Notes: generated from the sequence alone by a model not told the origin. Positions 44,000-53,910 are shown, counted from the first letter of the stretch. The stretch is DNA of 64,000 nt from Pedobacter nutrimenti (GCF_003208655.1 NZ_QKLU01000004.1:310001-374000), one strand, 5' to 3'. A program made the numbers and translations.

Positions 44000-46900
44000 T
44001 TAAAATGATGCATTAATACCTAAACTCACTACCCTTGACGGAGAATATACGTTACCATTGGTTCCGTTAAAATTCTGTCTCGGGTCCAGTCCTTTGCGTT
44101 TGGACACAAGGAACAGATTTTCACCGCTGGCAAATACATTTAATTTGCTCAGTCCCACTTTCTTGATGAAAGGCTTTGGCACATTATAACCAAGGGTCAC
44201 CGCGCGCATATCCAAATAAGAAGCATCGATCAGGAAACGGGTGGAAGTCGCATTGTAAAAAGAAGAGCGTCCTACATCCAGTCTTGGTATTCCGGAAGGA
44301 TCACCAACTTGCTGCCAGCTTTTTAAGGCATCCACATGCAGGGAACCTCCGTAAGAGCTGTAAGACATTAATCCCTGATAGTTTCCATCGTAATATTTAC
44401 CACCTACACCATAATTTAGCTGAACACTTAGTGACCAGTCTTTATAAGCAAAAGTATTGGTAATGCTACCATCAAATTTTGGAAGTGCAGAACCTGAATA
44501 GGCATAAAGGGCATTGTTGCTATTGCTGGTATATTTTTGACCGTTAATGGTACGTGTATCTGCTGCTGAAGGCAGGTTCAAAGGGTTAATTTCATATAAA
44601 CCAGCACCATCTGCAGGGTCTACACCAGCCCATTGACGCAACCAGAATTCATACCTGGATTGTCCAACGGCCAGCTGTTTGGTCCCGTCAATAATCACAG
44701 GGGTTTCTTCCGGCATGGCCGTAATTTTGTTACGTACCATAGTCCAGTTGATGTTCATATCCCATTTAAACGCTTTGCTTTTTATGATGTCTGCACCCAA
44801 TTGGATTTCTATACCACGGTTGCGCATACGGCCAATGTTTTTTGCAAAAACGCCGGTTCCGCCACCAATACCGTAACCGCTAGACAACGGCAAGGGTACT
44901 TCAAACAATAAATTGTCAGATGCCCTGTTGAACAGCTCAAATGAACCGCGTAACCTGTTGTCAAACATGGCAAATTCCAAAGCAGCATCTGCCTGTATAT
45001 TGGTTTCCCAGGTAATGGTCGGGTTTGGTAAAGTTCCTACTAAAATACCAGGCTCAACAGCGTTGTTATATCCCAGACTATAAAATTCCCTGTCAATGTA
45101 ATAGCCGGTCAGACCATCATTACCAACAGAACCATAAGAAGAACGCAGTTTCAAAGAGTTCAACCAGGTCTGGTCTGCAAGGAAGCCCTCTTTATTGATC
45201 AGCCATGCACCTCCAACGGAGTAAAAACTACCCCATCTGCGGCCTGGTGCCCATTTGGAAGAACCATCCCGGCGAAAGGAACCTGAAAGAAAATATTTAC
45301 CGTCATAGTCATAATTTACCCTTGTAAAGTAGGCTTCTTTATGGTAGTTATCCGTATAGGAGCTTAACGAAGTCGTGGTCGTAAAATTGACCAGTTCTTT
45401 ACTGTCATCCACAACCTGGGTGTTTCTGGCCCCGGTCATGTATTTATAATTATAAGCGTAATTGTTGTGGCCCAATAAAACGGCAACGTTATGCTTTCCA
45501 AAGCTTTTGTTGTAGTTCAACAATTGTTCAATGGTATAAGATGTTGTAGTGGTATTGGTATTTCTGGCCCTTCCGTTTGGTGCACCATCACCAACCAGTT
45601 TGTTCTGGTAATCTGCAAACTGATAACTGGTCACATCCACCCCTAAATTGGTGGTAAATTTAAAGTCTTTCAGGAAAGTGATCTCTCCGTAAGTTCTTCC
45701 GCCCAATACATTTCTTTTAACGATTGTAGAGTTCAACAGGGTCTCCTGCAACACATGACGGCCCGAAGACGCACCTGAAGGCCGGTTTGGAACACCATAA
45801 GAGGTTCCCTGCAAACTCCCGGTATCATATACCTTGTCTCCTCTGGAATCATATAAAAAATCGCCCGTGACCGGATTGTGTGCGTAAACCGGATAAATTG
45901 GCCCGATACCTCTTGAAAAGTTAAACGGGTTCACCAAACTACCGCTTGTACCGGCATCTGCCTGGTTGGATTTAATTAAAGCAGCCGACAGGTTTAAGCC
46001 TGTTTTAAACCAGCTCATTGGACGGGAATTTACATTGATCCTTCCGTTGATCCTGTTGTAGTCAGAACGGATAATGTATCCTTTTTCATTCAGGTAACCT
46101 AATGAAGCATAGTAATCGGACTTATCCGTACCGCCCCCCAGTGACATCGTATAGTCGCTTCTGTTACCGGTCCTTGCCACTTCTTTCAACCAGTCCAGGT
46201 CATCCGGGTACAATAAACGTGCATCAGGGTTTAACAAACCGTCAATTCCAACGATGGCATTATCAGCCACATTAAAAGGATTGTTCATCAGTAAACCTTT
46301 AATGTCTTTAGTTGCCTGCGCATTTGCAGCCGCCAGTGACAAGCCCGGTGTACTGGCACTGGCCGGGTACACTAAACTGTTCCTGTAGGCCTGCCATGCC
46401 AAAGGATAATATTGGTACGCGTTAACCAGATCATACTCAGGAACGCCCCTGGAAACCAATCCCTGCATCATCCTGAACGAAAGTTGTTCCTTACCGGATT
46501 TTCCTTTTTTCGTAGTGATTAAAATTACACCGTTTGCTGCACTTGAACCATACAGGGAAGAAGATGCCGCATCCTTTAAAACAGTAATATTTTCAATATC
46601 ATCTGTATTCAGGTTGGCAATATTTCCATCGTATTGTATTCCATCTACAATGTACAAAGGATCATTCGATGCATTGATCGAACCAATACCCCTGATGCGG
46701 ATAGAAGGCGCTGCGCCCGGCTGGCCAGTCCCGGCATTCACCTGTATACCGGGAGCTGAACCTGCAAGGGCACTGTTAATATTGGTCACCGGCCTTGTGG
46801 CAAGGTCCTCTGCACTTACCTTTGCGGCAGATCCGGTAAAAGCGCCTTTTTTAGTTGTTCCATAAGCAACAACAATAAACTCATTTAAAACCTGTGAATC

Positions 46901-47533
46901 GGGCTCCATTTGAATGTTACCCATATTTTCAGTGGCTTTCACCTCTTTTGGTGCATAACCTATAAATTTGATGATCAGAATTGCATTTTTATCAACATTT
47001 TTTAACAAAAAGTTTCCATTTGCATCTGTTGCTACCGCTTTAACGGTTCCTTTCACCAATACAGAAGCTCCGCTTAAAGGTTGTCCGGTCTCATCTACGA
47101 TACGGCCTTTCACATCAATGTTCAGGAACATGCCGCGTACGGCATCCACAAAAACATCTGCTGCTGATTTTTCTTTGGACTTGATCACCACGATCTTATT
47201 GTCCAATTTATAGCTTAAGTTCTGGCCTTCAAAACAAATGTCCAGCACTTCTTCTATAGAAGCGTCTTTCACATTAATGTTTACAGGTTTAGCTTTCAGA
47301 ATAAGTTTGGAATCACCTAAAAAGTCATATCCACTCTGTGTTCTGATTTTGTTAATTAATTTTTCCAGAGAGACGTTTTTTTCTGACAGGGTAATGCGCT
47401 GTCCATAGCCCGCGGCACTTACATGAAGGATACCAACGGTCATTAACATTATGATAAGCCTCATAATCCGAAAGAATTGTTTAGGTACATAAACGGCTGA
47501 TGGCCTGGACCTAAAAAGATCGTAAATAATCAT
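44000..47533 (-). CDS. SusC/RagA TonB-dependent transporter with STN signalling domain
   Basis: A 1177-residue outer-membrane transporter. In order: a signal-anchor-like N-terminus (FRIMRLIIMLMTVGILHVSAAGYG), an STN domain (about 48-115, VSLEKLINKIRTQSGYDF...IEEVLDICFEGQNLSY), a carboxypeptidase-like domain (VDETGQPLSGASVLVKGT), a plug (GSAPGIQVNAGTGQPGAAPSIRIRGIGSIN, DPLYIVDGIQYDG) and a 22-strand barrel ending in a C-terminal Phe. The STN domain marks it as a transducer that can signal through FecR to the ECF sigma factor encoded upstream. It imports the unknown SusD substrate with TonB energy. Confidence 0.95.
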   Translation of the reverse strand: MIIYDLFRSRPSAVYVPKQFFRIMRLIIMLMTVGILHVSAAGYGQRITLSEKNVSLEKLINKIRTQSGYDFLGDSKLILKAKPVNINVKDASIEEVLDICFEGQNLSYKLDNKIVVIKSKEKSAADVFVDAVRGMFLNIDVKGRIVDETGQPLSGASVLVKGTVKAVATDANGNFLLKNVDKNAILIIKFIGYAPKEVKATENMGNIQMEPDSQVLNEFIVVAYGTTKKGAFTGSAAKVSAEDLATRPVTNINSALAGSAPGIQVNAGTGQPGAAPSIRIRGIGSINASNDPLYIVDGIQYDGNIANLNTDDIENITVLKDAASSSLYGSSAANGVILITTKKGKSGKEQLSFRMMQGLVSRGVPEYDLVNAYQYYPLAWQAYRNSLVYPASASTPGLSLAAANAQATKDIKGLLMNNPFNVADNAIVGIDGLLNPDARLLYPDDLDWLKEVARTGNRSDYTMSLGGGTDKSDYYASLGYLNEKGYIIRSDYNRINGRINVNSRPMSWFKTGLNLSAALIKSNQADAGTSGSLVNPFNFSRGIGPIYPVYAHNPVTGDFLYDSRGDKVYDTGSLQGTSYGVPNRPSGASSGRHVLQETLLNSTIVKRNVLGGRTYGEITFLKDFKFTTNLGVDVTSYQFADYQNKLVGDGAPNGRARNTNTTTTSYTIEQLLNYNKSFGKHNVAVLLGHNNYAYNYKYMTGARNTQVVDDSKELVNFTTTTSLSSYTDNYHKEAYFTRVNYDYDGKYFLSGSFRRDGSSKWAPGRRWGSFYSVGGAWLINKEGFLADQTWLNSLKLRSSYGSVGNDGLTGYYIDREFYSLGYNNAVEPGILVGTLPNPTITWETNIQADAALEFAMFDNRLRGSFELFNRASDNLLFEVPLPLSSGYGIGGGTGVFAKNIGRMRNRGIEIQLGADIIKSKAFKWDMNINWTMVRNKITAMPEETPVIIDGTKQLAVGQSRYEFWLRQWAGVDPADGAGLYEINPLNLPSAADTRTINGQKYTSNSNNALYAYSGSALPKFDGSITNTFAYKDWSLSVQLNYGVGGKYYDGNYQGLMSYSSYGGSLHVDALKSWQQVGDPSGIPRLDVGRSSFYNATSTRFLIDASYLDMRAVTLGYNVPKPFIKKVGLSKLNVFASGENLFLVSKRKGLDPRQNFNGTNGNVYSPSRVVSLGINASF

Positions 47534-47663
47534 ATATTTGATTGTTTGGGTTCAATTGATTGAATGTGTTTAGCTGCATATTTAAAGGGTAAACCTGAAC
47601 ATGGAAAACGGCTATACCGTGATCCCCGACCGGAGGTGTTGGTAGCACTTCCGGTATTTTTTT
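47533..47663 (+). ncRNA. Possible antisense small RNA over the susC leader
   Basis: On the plus strand an exact -7 box TATATTTG (47533-47540) is followed ~90 bp later by a terminator: ACCGGAGGTG (47629-47638) with CACTTCCGGT (47646-47655, one G-U) and a T-run at 47657-47663. No coding frame is there. An RNA of roughly 115 nt would lie antisense to the susC 5' leader. Antisense RNAs at this place are known for Bacteroides susC loci. No -33 box is seen. Confidence 0.35.
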
Positions 47664-47690
47664 GTGGTTTACCGCAGAGGAATAGTAAAG

Positions 47691-48839
47691 TTATTTCATC
47701 ACGGTAATCCTCCTTCCTTCAATTTTAAAATGCACATCCCCTGCCTGCTCCAGTGCCCTCAAAACAGAGGACACATTTTTCGAGCGGGAGACCTTACCAA
47801 TGTAAGAGACCTGACCAGGTCTGTCTTCATAAATCACCTCCATATCGTACCAGCGCTCTACTTTTCGTAAAATGCTTGGTAAATCCTCGTCGTTAAAAAT
47901 AAAATTTCCATTTTTCCAGGCCATCACCTCTTCTACATCGGCCGCCCGTACTTTAATGCCCGTCGAAGTAAAAGTCGCTTGTTCCCCTGTTTTCAGTAAG
48001 GTTTTTTCTGCCAGCTGCTGGTCTTTTTCATTTATCCTGGCCACCTGCACAGCGCCTTCCAGCAAAGTCGTTTTCACTGCAGGTTCATTTTTATAAGCAT
48101 TGATGTTAAAATGAGTACCCAAAACCTCCACTTCCTGTCCTGAACTTTTCACTTTAAAAGAACGTTTTATGTCCCTGGCCACCTCAAAATAGGCCTCCCC
48201 GGTCAGTTCAACCTGACGCGATTTCAGTGCCGCAAAAGAAACCGGGTAAATAAGTTTGGAGCCTGCATTTAACCAAACCACTGTCCCATCGGGCAAACGG
48301 ATTTCATATTGCCCCCCTTTAGGTGTCTCAATCGTATTCAATGCTCCGGCATGCTGCGCACCGGCATCTTCCACACTGTACACCAATTGTCCATCTGCAC
48401 TTTTACTGATCCTTACACCTGCCTCTTTAGCCAGTTGTCCGTTTTCCGCACCCGTAAGCATAATGCGTTTACCATTGGCCAGTGTTAAATAAGCTTTGTT
48501 TCCTCCAGGGCCTACATCTACTTTCGCAAGGGCTTTTGGAGAAAGGTCAGAAATACCTTCCTTTTGGTTAAAATAAAAAAACAGGCCGGCGGAAAGGGCC
48601 ATCAAAACAACCGCAGCGGCCGCAACAGAAGCCCATTTAAACGGATATTTAACCGGAGACAAAATTGGTGAAAGTGCAGACCACACTTCGTTTTTTGCAC
48701 GCAACGTGCCCTGGTGATCTACATCGGCACCATCGGGCTGGGTCTGGGCATACCAGGTTTCCAGAAGCGCAAGCTCTTCGGGACTGCAAACACCTTTATT
48801 ATACTTATTCAGTAAGTCGTTCAGATCTATTTCTGGCAT
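47691..48839 (-). CDS. FecR-family anti-sigma regulator
   Basis: A 382-residue inner-membrane protein. The cytoplasmic N-terminal ~65 residues (LNDLLNKYNKGVCSPEELALLETWY) bind the sigma factor; one transmembrane helix (ASVAAAAVVLMALSAGLFFYF) follows. The periplasmic FecR domain includes NTIETPKGGQYEIRLPDGTVVWLNAGSKLIYPVSF and GEAYFEVARDIKRSFKVKSSGQEVEVLGTHFNINAY. The C-terminal STN-like fold (DLPSILRKVERWYDMEVIYED) contacts the SusC STN domain. It transmits substrate occupancy of SusC to the sigma factor. Confidence 0.95.
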   Translation of the reverse strand: MPEIDLNDLLNKYNKGVCSPEELALLETWYAQTQPDGADVDHQGTLRAKNEVWSALSPILSPVKYPFKWASVAAAAVVLMALSAGLFFYFNQKEGISDLSPKALAKVDVGPGGNKAYLTLANGKRIMLTGAENGQLAKEAGVRISKSADGQLVYSVEDAGAQHAGALNTIETPKGGQYEIRLPDGTVVWLNAGSKLIYPVSFAALKSRQVELTGEAYFEVARDIKRSFKVKSSGQEVEVLGTHFNINAYKNEPAVKTTLLEGAVQVARINEKDQQLAEKTLLKTGEQATFTSTGIKVRAADVEEVMAWKNGNFIFNDEDLPSILRKVERWYDMEVIYEDRPGQVSYIGKVSRSKNVSSVLRALEQAGDVHFKIEGRRITVMK

Positions 48840-48927
48840 GCAGGAAGTTTAGTTTGGTTGGTAAATCTTAAGACCTTTAAGTCTGGGTGCAGGGGGGTAT
48901 TTTTTTTTATTTTTTTTTCAGATCGTC

Positions 48928-49509
48928 TTAAAATCCTCCAAAAAGCATAAAAAAGTACAGTACAAAGCCCAGTTTTACCCTTAAAATTTTTAATGCATTT
49001 TTCACATGGCTTCTGACCGACTGCTCGGTAATGCCCAATTGTGCAGCAATTTCTTTATGGGTATAGTTGTTCTTTCTGCTCAGTTCAAAAACTTCCTTCA
49101 TTTTTGGCGGAAGGGACTGAACTTCTTTTTCTATAATCGCTGCGAGCTGTCTTTCCCTGATCCGGTGATCGGTTAGCCCTTCGTCAGGACGTACAAAGCT
49201 GATTTGTTTTTCGGCATAGGCAGCGGTCACATTTTGATGTGCGATGACCTTTAGTGCCCGGTTACGGACTGCGGTATACAGGTAATTGGTTAAGCTTGTT
49301 TTAAGCAGGATCTCGTTTCTTTTAAACCATAAAGTTTCAAAAAGTCCCTGAACAACATCTTTTGCCGCAGCTTCATCTTTTAAGCGGTGTAAAGCATGCT
49401 GGTATAAAACGCCAAAAAAACGCTCGTAAATTTCAGTAAATGCCATAGCATCACCCAGTCGCAAAGACTCAGTCAGTTCGGTATCGCTGAATTTACTGTA
49501 GGTGATCAT
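48928..49509 (-). CDS. ECF-type sigma factor of the SusC/FecR system
   Basis: A 193-residue sigma factor of the Bacteroidota FecI-like group. Region 2: FTEIYERFFGVLYQHALHRLKDEAAAKDVVQGLFETLW with TSLTNYLYTAVRNRALK. Region 4: LPPKMKEVFELSRKNNYTHKEIAAQLGITEQSVRSHVKNALKILR. The hydrophobic C-terminus (FVLYFFMLFGGF) is common in this subgroup. It lies 88 bp upstream of fecR on the same strand. Confidence 0.93.
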   Translation of the reverse strand: MITYSKFSDTELTESLRLGDAMAFTEIYERFFGVLYQHALHRLKDEAAAKDVVQGLFETLWFKRNEILLKTSLTNYLYTAVRNRALKVIAHQNVTAAYAEKQISFVRPDEGLTDHRIRERQLAAIIEKEVQSLPPKMKEVFELSRKNNYTHKEIAAQLGITEQSVRSHVKNALKILRVKLGFVLYFFMLFGGF

Positions 49510-49606
49510 GATCTACACTTTTGCCGGGTTAATAAAAGCGCAGCCCAATGTTAAATAATTATTTCCAAATTAAGTAACAATTATATAGATAAACAGGTCA
49601 TCTTTT

Positions 49607-51592
49607 TTAAACATCACCGGCAGCGGCTGTGTCTACCCAGTTTCCATCTTCTTTAATCAGTTCGATCAGGTCATCGAGTGCCTGGGCAGCATTTACATTT
49701 TTTTTGACCACTTCTTTACCCCGGTAAAGGGTTATTTTATCAGGTCCGGTTCCTACATAGCCATAGTCTGCATCGGCCATTTCCCCTGGCCCATTTACAA
49801 TACAGCCCATAATCCCAATTTTAATCCCTTTCAAGTGGTCGGTCCGTGAACGGATCAGTTGAGTGGTTTCCTGAAGGTCAAAAAGTGTTCTTCCACAGCT
49901 TGGACAGGATATATATTCTGTTTTGGAAATTCTGGTCCGCGTAGCCTGAAGAATACCAAAACTCAGAGAGTTGATTAGTGCAAGGTCGATACCAGGCGCT
50001 TCCAGCCAAAGGCCATCGCCAAAACCATCTGTAAACAAAGCGCCCAAATCTGTTGCGGCATACAGCATCAGATTTTCGGGACTGGTGTTTTCGTAGCTGC
50101 GTTTAATGATAACCGGCAACTTCAGTCCCGTCTGGAGCATTGCCGTAAAAAAGGCCCGTTGCTGCGCCATGGCATGAACAGCATGGCTTTCCAGCAGCAA
50201 CACACAAGTACTGTCCAGTTTTTGAAGTTGTTCTATTGAATAATCTCCTGCCTCAACCCTTATCAGGTTTAAAAATTCGTCCTTAACCGCCAGCTCATGG
50301 AATTCCGTTACAGACAACAAGGGATGACAATTGTGCTGATCTTTTAAAGTCAGCCAGGTCGGGTAGTTGTAAATTTGCTTTAAATTTCCCGGAAAAGAGA
50401 AAGAAGGCAACTGATCTCCAAGATAGACCAGGTCGCAAGCCTGATCGGTCATATTGTATTTATCCAGCACGGCACTGTATTTATAGCCCGCTGCAGTCAG
50501 GAAAAAAGGGTCTTTGAGGTTCTGTGCAGAAACATCGAGTAAAACTACCGGATGATGGTGCCCACCAATATGCTGCACAGTATCACTTTGTCTGCGGCTA
50601 TACTGATATGGATCATAAGGAAGGTTGCTGGCTTTCAGGTCTACTGCTATATCAGCCCCCAGTTTTTCTGTTTCCAAAGCCCTTCGTTCATACCTTTCGG
50701 CCAAAGCTTTGGCCACCGGGGCCTCAAATTCAGGGTCTTCGGTAAGCGAAACCCTAATGGTATCTCCCAGCCCATCTTCAAGTAAGGTCCCAATACCTAC
50801 CGCCGATTTGATGCGGCCGTCTTCCCCGTCCCCTGCTTCGGTCACCCCCAAATGCAAAGGATAATTCATCCCTTCCTTAACCATGGTTTGTACCAGTAAC
50901 CGGTAAGCCTGTACCATAACCTGGGTATTGCTCGCTTTCATGGAAATGACCAGGTTATAATAATTCAGGTCTTCGCACATGCGGATAAATTCCATCGCCG
51001 ATTCCACCATCCCCCTTGGGGTATCCCCATACTGGCTCATAATGCGGTCCGAAAGGGAACCATGATTGGTTCCAATACGCATGGCAGTGCCGTACTCTTT
51101 ACAGATTTTTACAAGGGGACTAAATTTTTTATAAATCCTTTCCAGTTCTGCCTGGTAGGCTATAGGGGTATAATCTATATTTTCAAAACGTTTTTTATCA
51201 GCATAATTACCTGGGTTAACGCGCACTTTTTCTACAATTCTGGCGGCAGTTTCTGCTGCGTTGGGTGTAAAATGGATGTCGGCAACCAGGGGAACAGTAT
51301 AACCACGGTAACGCAGTTCTTTTTTAATATTGGCCAGATTTTCGGCCTCTTTCATACTTGGGGCAGTAATACGAATGTACTCACAGCCCGAGTGGACCAT
51401 GCGGATGCTTTGTTCTACAGTGCCCAGGGTATCCATGGTGTCTGTGGTGGTCATGGACTGGATGCGAATGGGGTTGTGCCCACCCATAGGGACATCTCCG
51501 ATTTGCACTTCCCTGGTTAAAAACCTAGAATACCGGGATAAATTTGTACAATACCCACCTTCAAGCTCCTTTTGACTAACGACTTCTTCCAT
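49607..51592 (-). CDS. ispG: 4-hydroxy-3-methylbut-2-en-1-yl diphosphate synthase, long form
   Basis: A 661-residue enzyme of the MEP isoprenoid pathway, reducing MEcPP to HMBPP. The N-terminal TIM barrel is seen in VQIGDVPMGGHNPIRIQSMTTTDTMDT, VPLVADIHFTPNAA and RIGTNHGSLSDRIM. The 4Fe-4S domain near the C-terminus carries SCPSCGRTLFDL and GIMGCIVNGPGEMADADYGYVG. Between them lies a ~250-residue insert typical of the Bacteroidota/plant long form. It is 31 nt downstream of the RDD gene. Confidence 0.96.
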   Translation of the reverse strand: MEEVVSQKELEGGYCTNLSRYSRFLTREVQIGDVPMGGHNPIRIQSMTTTDTMDTLGTVEQSIRMVHSGCEYIRITAPSMKEAENLANIKKELRYRGYTVPLVADIHFTPNAAETAARIVEKVRVNPGNYADKKRFENIDYTPIAYQAELERIYKKFSPLVKICKEYGTAMRIGTNHGSLSDRIMSQYGDTPRGMVESAMEFIRMCEDLNYYNLVISMKASNTQVMVQAYRLLVQTMVKEGMNYPLHLGVTEAGDGEDGRIKSAVGIGTLLEDGLGDTIRVSLTEDPEFEAPVAKALAERYERRALETEKLGADIAVDLKASNLPYDPYQYSRRQSDTVQHIGGHHHPVVLLDVSAQNLKDPFFLTAAGYKYSAVLDKYNMTDQACDLVYLGDQLPSFSFPGNLKQIYNYPTWLTLKDQHNCHPLLSVTEFHELAVKDEFLNLIRVEAGDYSIEQLQKLDSTCVLLLESHAVHAMAQQRAFFTAMLQTGLKLPVIIKRSYENTSPENLMLYAATDLGALFTDGFGDGLWLEAPGIDLALINSLSFGILQATRTRISKTEYISCPSCGRTLFDLQETTQLIRSRTDHLKGIKIGIMGCIVNGPGEMADADYGYVGTGPDKITLYRGKEVVKKNVNAAQALDDLIELIKEDGNWVDTAAAGDV

Positions 51593-51623
51593 GACCTTTG
51601 TAAATGAACTGCAAAGATAAAGA

Positions 51624-52235
51624 TTATATTAATCTATCCTTTATCACCAGTGTATTTGCTGCGATGTCGTGCCAGCATTGTTGCTTTTTATTGAGAAAAC
51701 TATACAAGTAACCAAAAAACAAAGGAATAACAGAAAGGATTTTGCAGGCATTTCTAAGAAAGGAACGGCCAATACTTAAGCGGTTGCCCATCATATCAGT
51801 AACCCTGATGTTCAACAGTCTTTTGCCTATGGTGCCTTGTTTTTTGCCCGCTTCGGCAATACTCCCATAAATAAAACGCGCAACCAGGATCAATGGCATA
51901 TAAGTCACAAACAATAGAATGCGTGTATTTTTATCAGAAACAACCAAAAAACAAAGCAGCAAAACAAAAATATAAGCCAGAAAAATTAAAAAGAAATCAA
52001 TAGCCGCAGCCAGCAAACGCTGATCAAAAGAAGCAAAATACTGGGGTGCGGTTTGCTGAAAGGAAAAACCAAGAAGCTCACGCAATTCCGGGAATTCGTG
52101 AGCTTCTTTATAATCGTCCATTCCGGGTTTCCTGATAAAGGTACCCGGCCGGACTTTAAGATCTGAAAGCTGCTCCAGGGAAAATGGCCCCTGGGGTTTA
52201 CCATTAATAACTACTGTATAGGAAACTTGCTCCAA
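51624..52235 (-). CDS. GYF_2-RDD membrane protein
   Basis: A 203-residue protein. The N-terminal GYF_2 domain (about 5-55, YTVVINGKPQGPFSLEQLSDLKVRPGTFI) binds Pro-rich peptides in related proteins. The RDD domain (about 68-200) has FDQRLLAAAIDFFLIF, GKKQGTIGKRLLNIRVTDMMG (the T.GK.L...V motif) and several helices. The start is TTG at 52235, needed to include the GYF strand. RDD proteins are often transport or stress membrane proteins with no firm role. Confidence 0.86.
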   Translation of the reverse strand: MEQVSYTVVINGKPQGPFSLEQLSDLKVRPGTFIRKPGMDDYKEAHEFPELRELLGFSFQQTAPQYFASFDQRLLAAAIDFFLIFLAYIFVLLLCFLVVSDKNTRILLFVTYMPLILVARFIYGSIAEAGKKQGTIGKRLLNIRVTDMMGNRLSIGRSFLRNACKILSVIPLFFGYLYSFLNKKQQCWHDIAANTLVIKDRLI

Positions 52236-52246
52236 TTTTTTTAACC

Positions 52247-53197
52247 TTAGTACCTTTTGACTTCAAAGTTACTCAAACCACCGTCCAATGTGATAAAAAT
52301 CTTTTTGGCAGCTGCTTTATAATTTGGGGTCTCATAGGTTCCGTTATCCATTTTGGTAAAACCTGTAAAATCTTTGGCCGAAAGTCCGGTTTGGGTTTTA
52401 ATTCTGCAACCTGAGTTTTGGGGTACACTGATGTTGATGTCTGCGACACCGGTTTTAACCACTACATCAGTAATGGGTAAAAGATCACCGATTTTTACTT
52501 CCATTGCCGCAGCCCCACCTTCAAAATGAAAGGTCCTTATTTTATAATCAGAAAGGTCAAATTTCACCTCTCCTGCGCCCATATTCATATTGACATTCCA
52601 AACCGGTTTTTTATTCAGTTTAAAAGCAACATCATTTCCGCCTTCATTAATAGACCATTTGCGCTTTTTTTCCTGCATTTTAAAAGTCAGAACTTGCGTA
52701 CTGTCTGTGGTCTCCTTTCTAAGAGAATAGTCCCCTGATCTTTTTCTGACCCCAACAGCGATCAGGCTATCGGTTTCCCCTTCCAGTTTAAAGGAAGTTC
52801 CTCCTCCCGATACATTGAGGGTAACGTTTTTACTGCTGTCGGCACTAAAAGGCTCACTGAAACTCAAACGCTTCACATCCTTGACATCATTATCATCGTC
52901 ATTGATTTCCAGATCGCCTTTAAAACTATCGGCAAACCAGTTCCTGTCACTTGGCGGTCGCTGGCCTTTGTAAAAAAGGAAGCCCAGCAGAAACACCAGT
53001 ACAGCAATTGAAATCACATTACCTGCCTGCGATTTTTGACGGTTAAACAAAATATTTACTCCGGCAATAATCAGGAACACCGGCCAGAAACGCCATACGC
53101 TTCTCCAATAAAAATCTATTACATTAAAGTTTTCCAGCAGGAGTACGCCGCCTATGAACAGCAGTACAATACCCCACATGATTCTATCTAGTTTCAT
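52247..53197 (-). CDS. LiaF-like membrane protein with C-terminal beta domain
   Basis: A 316-residue protein. The N-terminus has about three to four short helices (IMWGIVLLFIGGVLLLENFNVIDFYWRSVWRFWPVFLIIAGVNIL, ISIAVLVFLLGFLFY), the LiaI/LiaF-type motif. A C-terminal beta-rich domain (about 105-316) has repeated strands (DLEINDDDNDVKDVKRLSF, TLNVSGGGTSFKLEG, VNMNMGAGEVKFDLSDY, GVADINISVPQNSGCRI), as in envelope-stress proteins. It lies 41 bp downstream of pspC and is probably co-expressed. Confidence 0.85.
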   Translation of the reverse strand: MKLDRIMWGIVLLFIGGVLLLENFNVIDFYWRSVWRFWPVFLIIAGVNILFNRQKSQAGNVISIAVLVFLLGFLFYKGQRPPSDRNWFADSFKGDLEINDDDNDVKDVKRLSFSEPFSADSSKNVTLNVSGGGTSFKLEGETDSLIAVGVRKRSGDYSLRKETTDSTQVLTFKMQEKKRKWSINEGGNDVAFKLNKKPVWNVNMNMGAGEVKFDLSDYKIRTFHFEGGAAAMEVKIGDLLPITDVVVKTGVADINISVPQNSGCRIKTQTGLSAKDFTGFTKMDNGTYETPNYKAAAKKIFITLDGGLSNFEVKRY

Positions 53198-53238
53198 CTT
53201 TTTAAGTTTAATTTAAACAAAAATCCATTGTCCACCTG

Positions 53239-53910
53239 TTACAACTGTGTTGTACCCGGCGTGTTTTCATTGTTCCCTGAATCCGGGGTTACTTCAGCCT
53301 TAGGTGGTTCCGGAGCAGCAGGTTTTTGCGCTTGCTGACTTTTCCATTCTTCCCAGGCATTTCTCCTTTTGGATTTAATAATGAAACTGACCCCGATGGC
53401 AATGAACACCAGCGGCCACAATTTACCTAATCTGAACCAGTAAGGAATGATATGAAATTCATTCATCAGAAAATAAATACCAATAACCAGCAGAAACAAC
53501 CCTCCTACGGTACGTCCTGTATCACTGTTTTTACTGCTGACTTTATAATCAGGATTTTGTTGTGCTTTAAATTTCCCTTCGTCAAAACTGGCTGAACTCC
53601 AGTTTGGGGCTGTGTTCGCCGCAGACGCAGGGTCCGGGGCCGAAGTACTTGTCCCTCCAAAAGGGTTTGCCGTATTTTGATCTTTAAAAAAGTCGTTAAA
53701 CTTCGAGAAGCGCGCTGCAGGATCATTATTTGCAGGAACCACAATCCACATAATCAAATACACCAGTATGCCTGTACCTACCAGGAAAATGGTCGACAAT
53801 ACAAAGAGTAACCTTATAATCGTCACATCAACCTCCATATACTCTGCAACACCGGACGAAACACCAGCAATCACTTTATCATGCTCGTTTCTAAATAATC
53901 TCTTGTCCAT
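53239..53910 (-). CDS. PspC-domain membrane protein
   Basis: A 223-residue protein. The PspC domain is at the N-terminus (MDKRLFRNEHDKVIAGVSSGVAEYMEVDVTIIRLLFVLSTIF...LVYLIMWIVVP), a Pro/Ala/Thr-rich linker follows, and a further pair of helices (about 128-170) is LiaI-like (GGLFLLVIGIYFLMNEFHIIPYWFRLGKLWPLVFIAIGVSF). PspC proteins sense or buffer envelope stress in the inner membrane. The tail is Pro/Gln-rich and disordered. It starts 16 bp after the SDR stop. Confidence 0.9.
   Translation of the reverse strand: MDKRLFRNEHDKVIAGVSSGVAEYMEVDVTIIRLLFVLSTIFLVGTGILVYLIMWIVVPANNDPAARFSKFNDFFKDQNTANPFGGTSTSAPDPASAANTAPNWSSASFDEGKFKAQQNPDYKVSSKNSDTGRTVGGLFLLVIGIYFLMNEFHIIPYWFRLGKLWPLVFIAIGVSFIIKSKRRNAWEEWKSQQAQKPAAPEPPKAEVTPDSGNNENTPGTTQL

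Noticed and set aside
42495..49509. Complete polysaccharide utilisation locus
   Set aside because: No glycoside hydrolase, lyase or sulfatase is present in or beside the SusCD unit.
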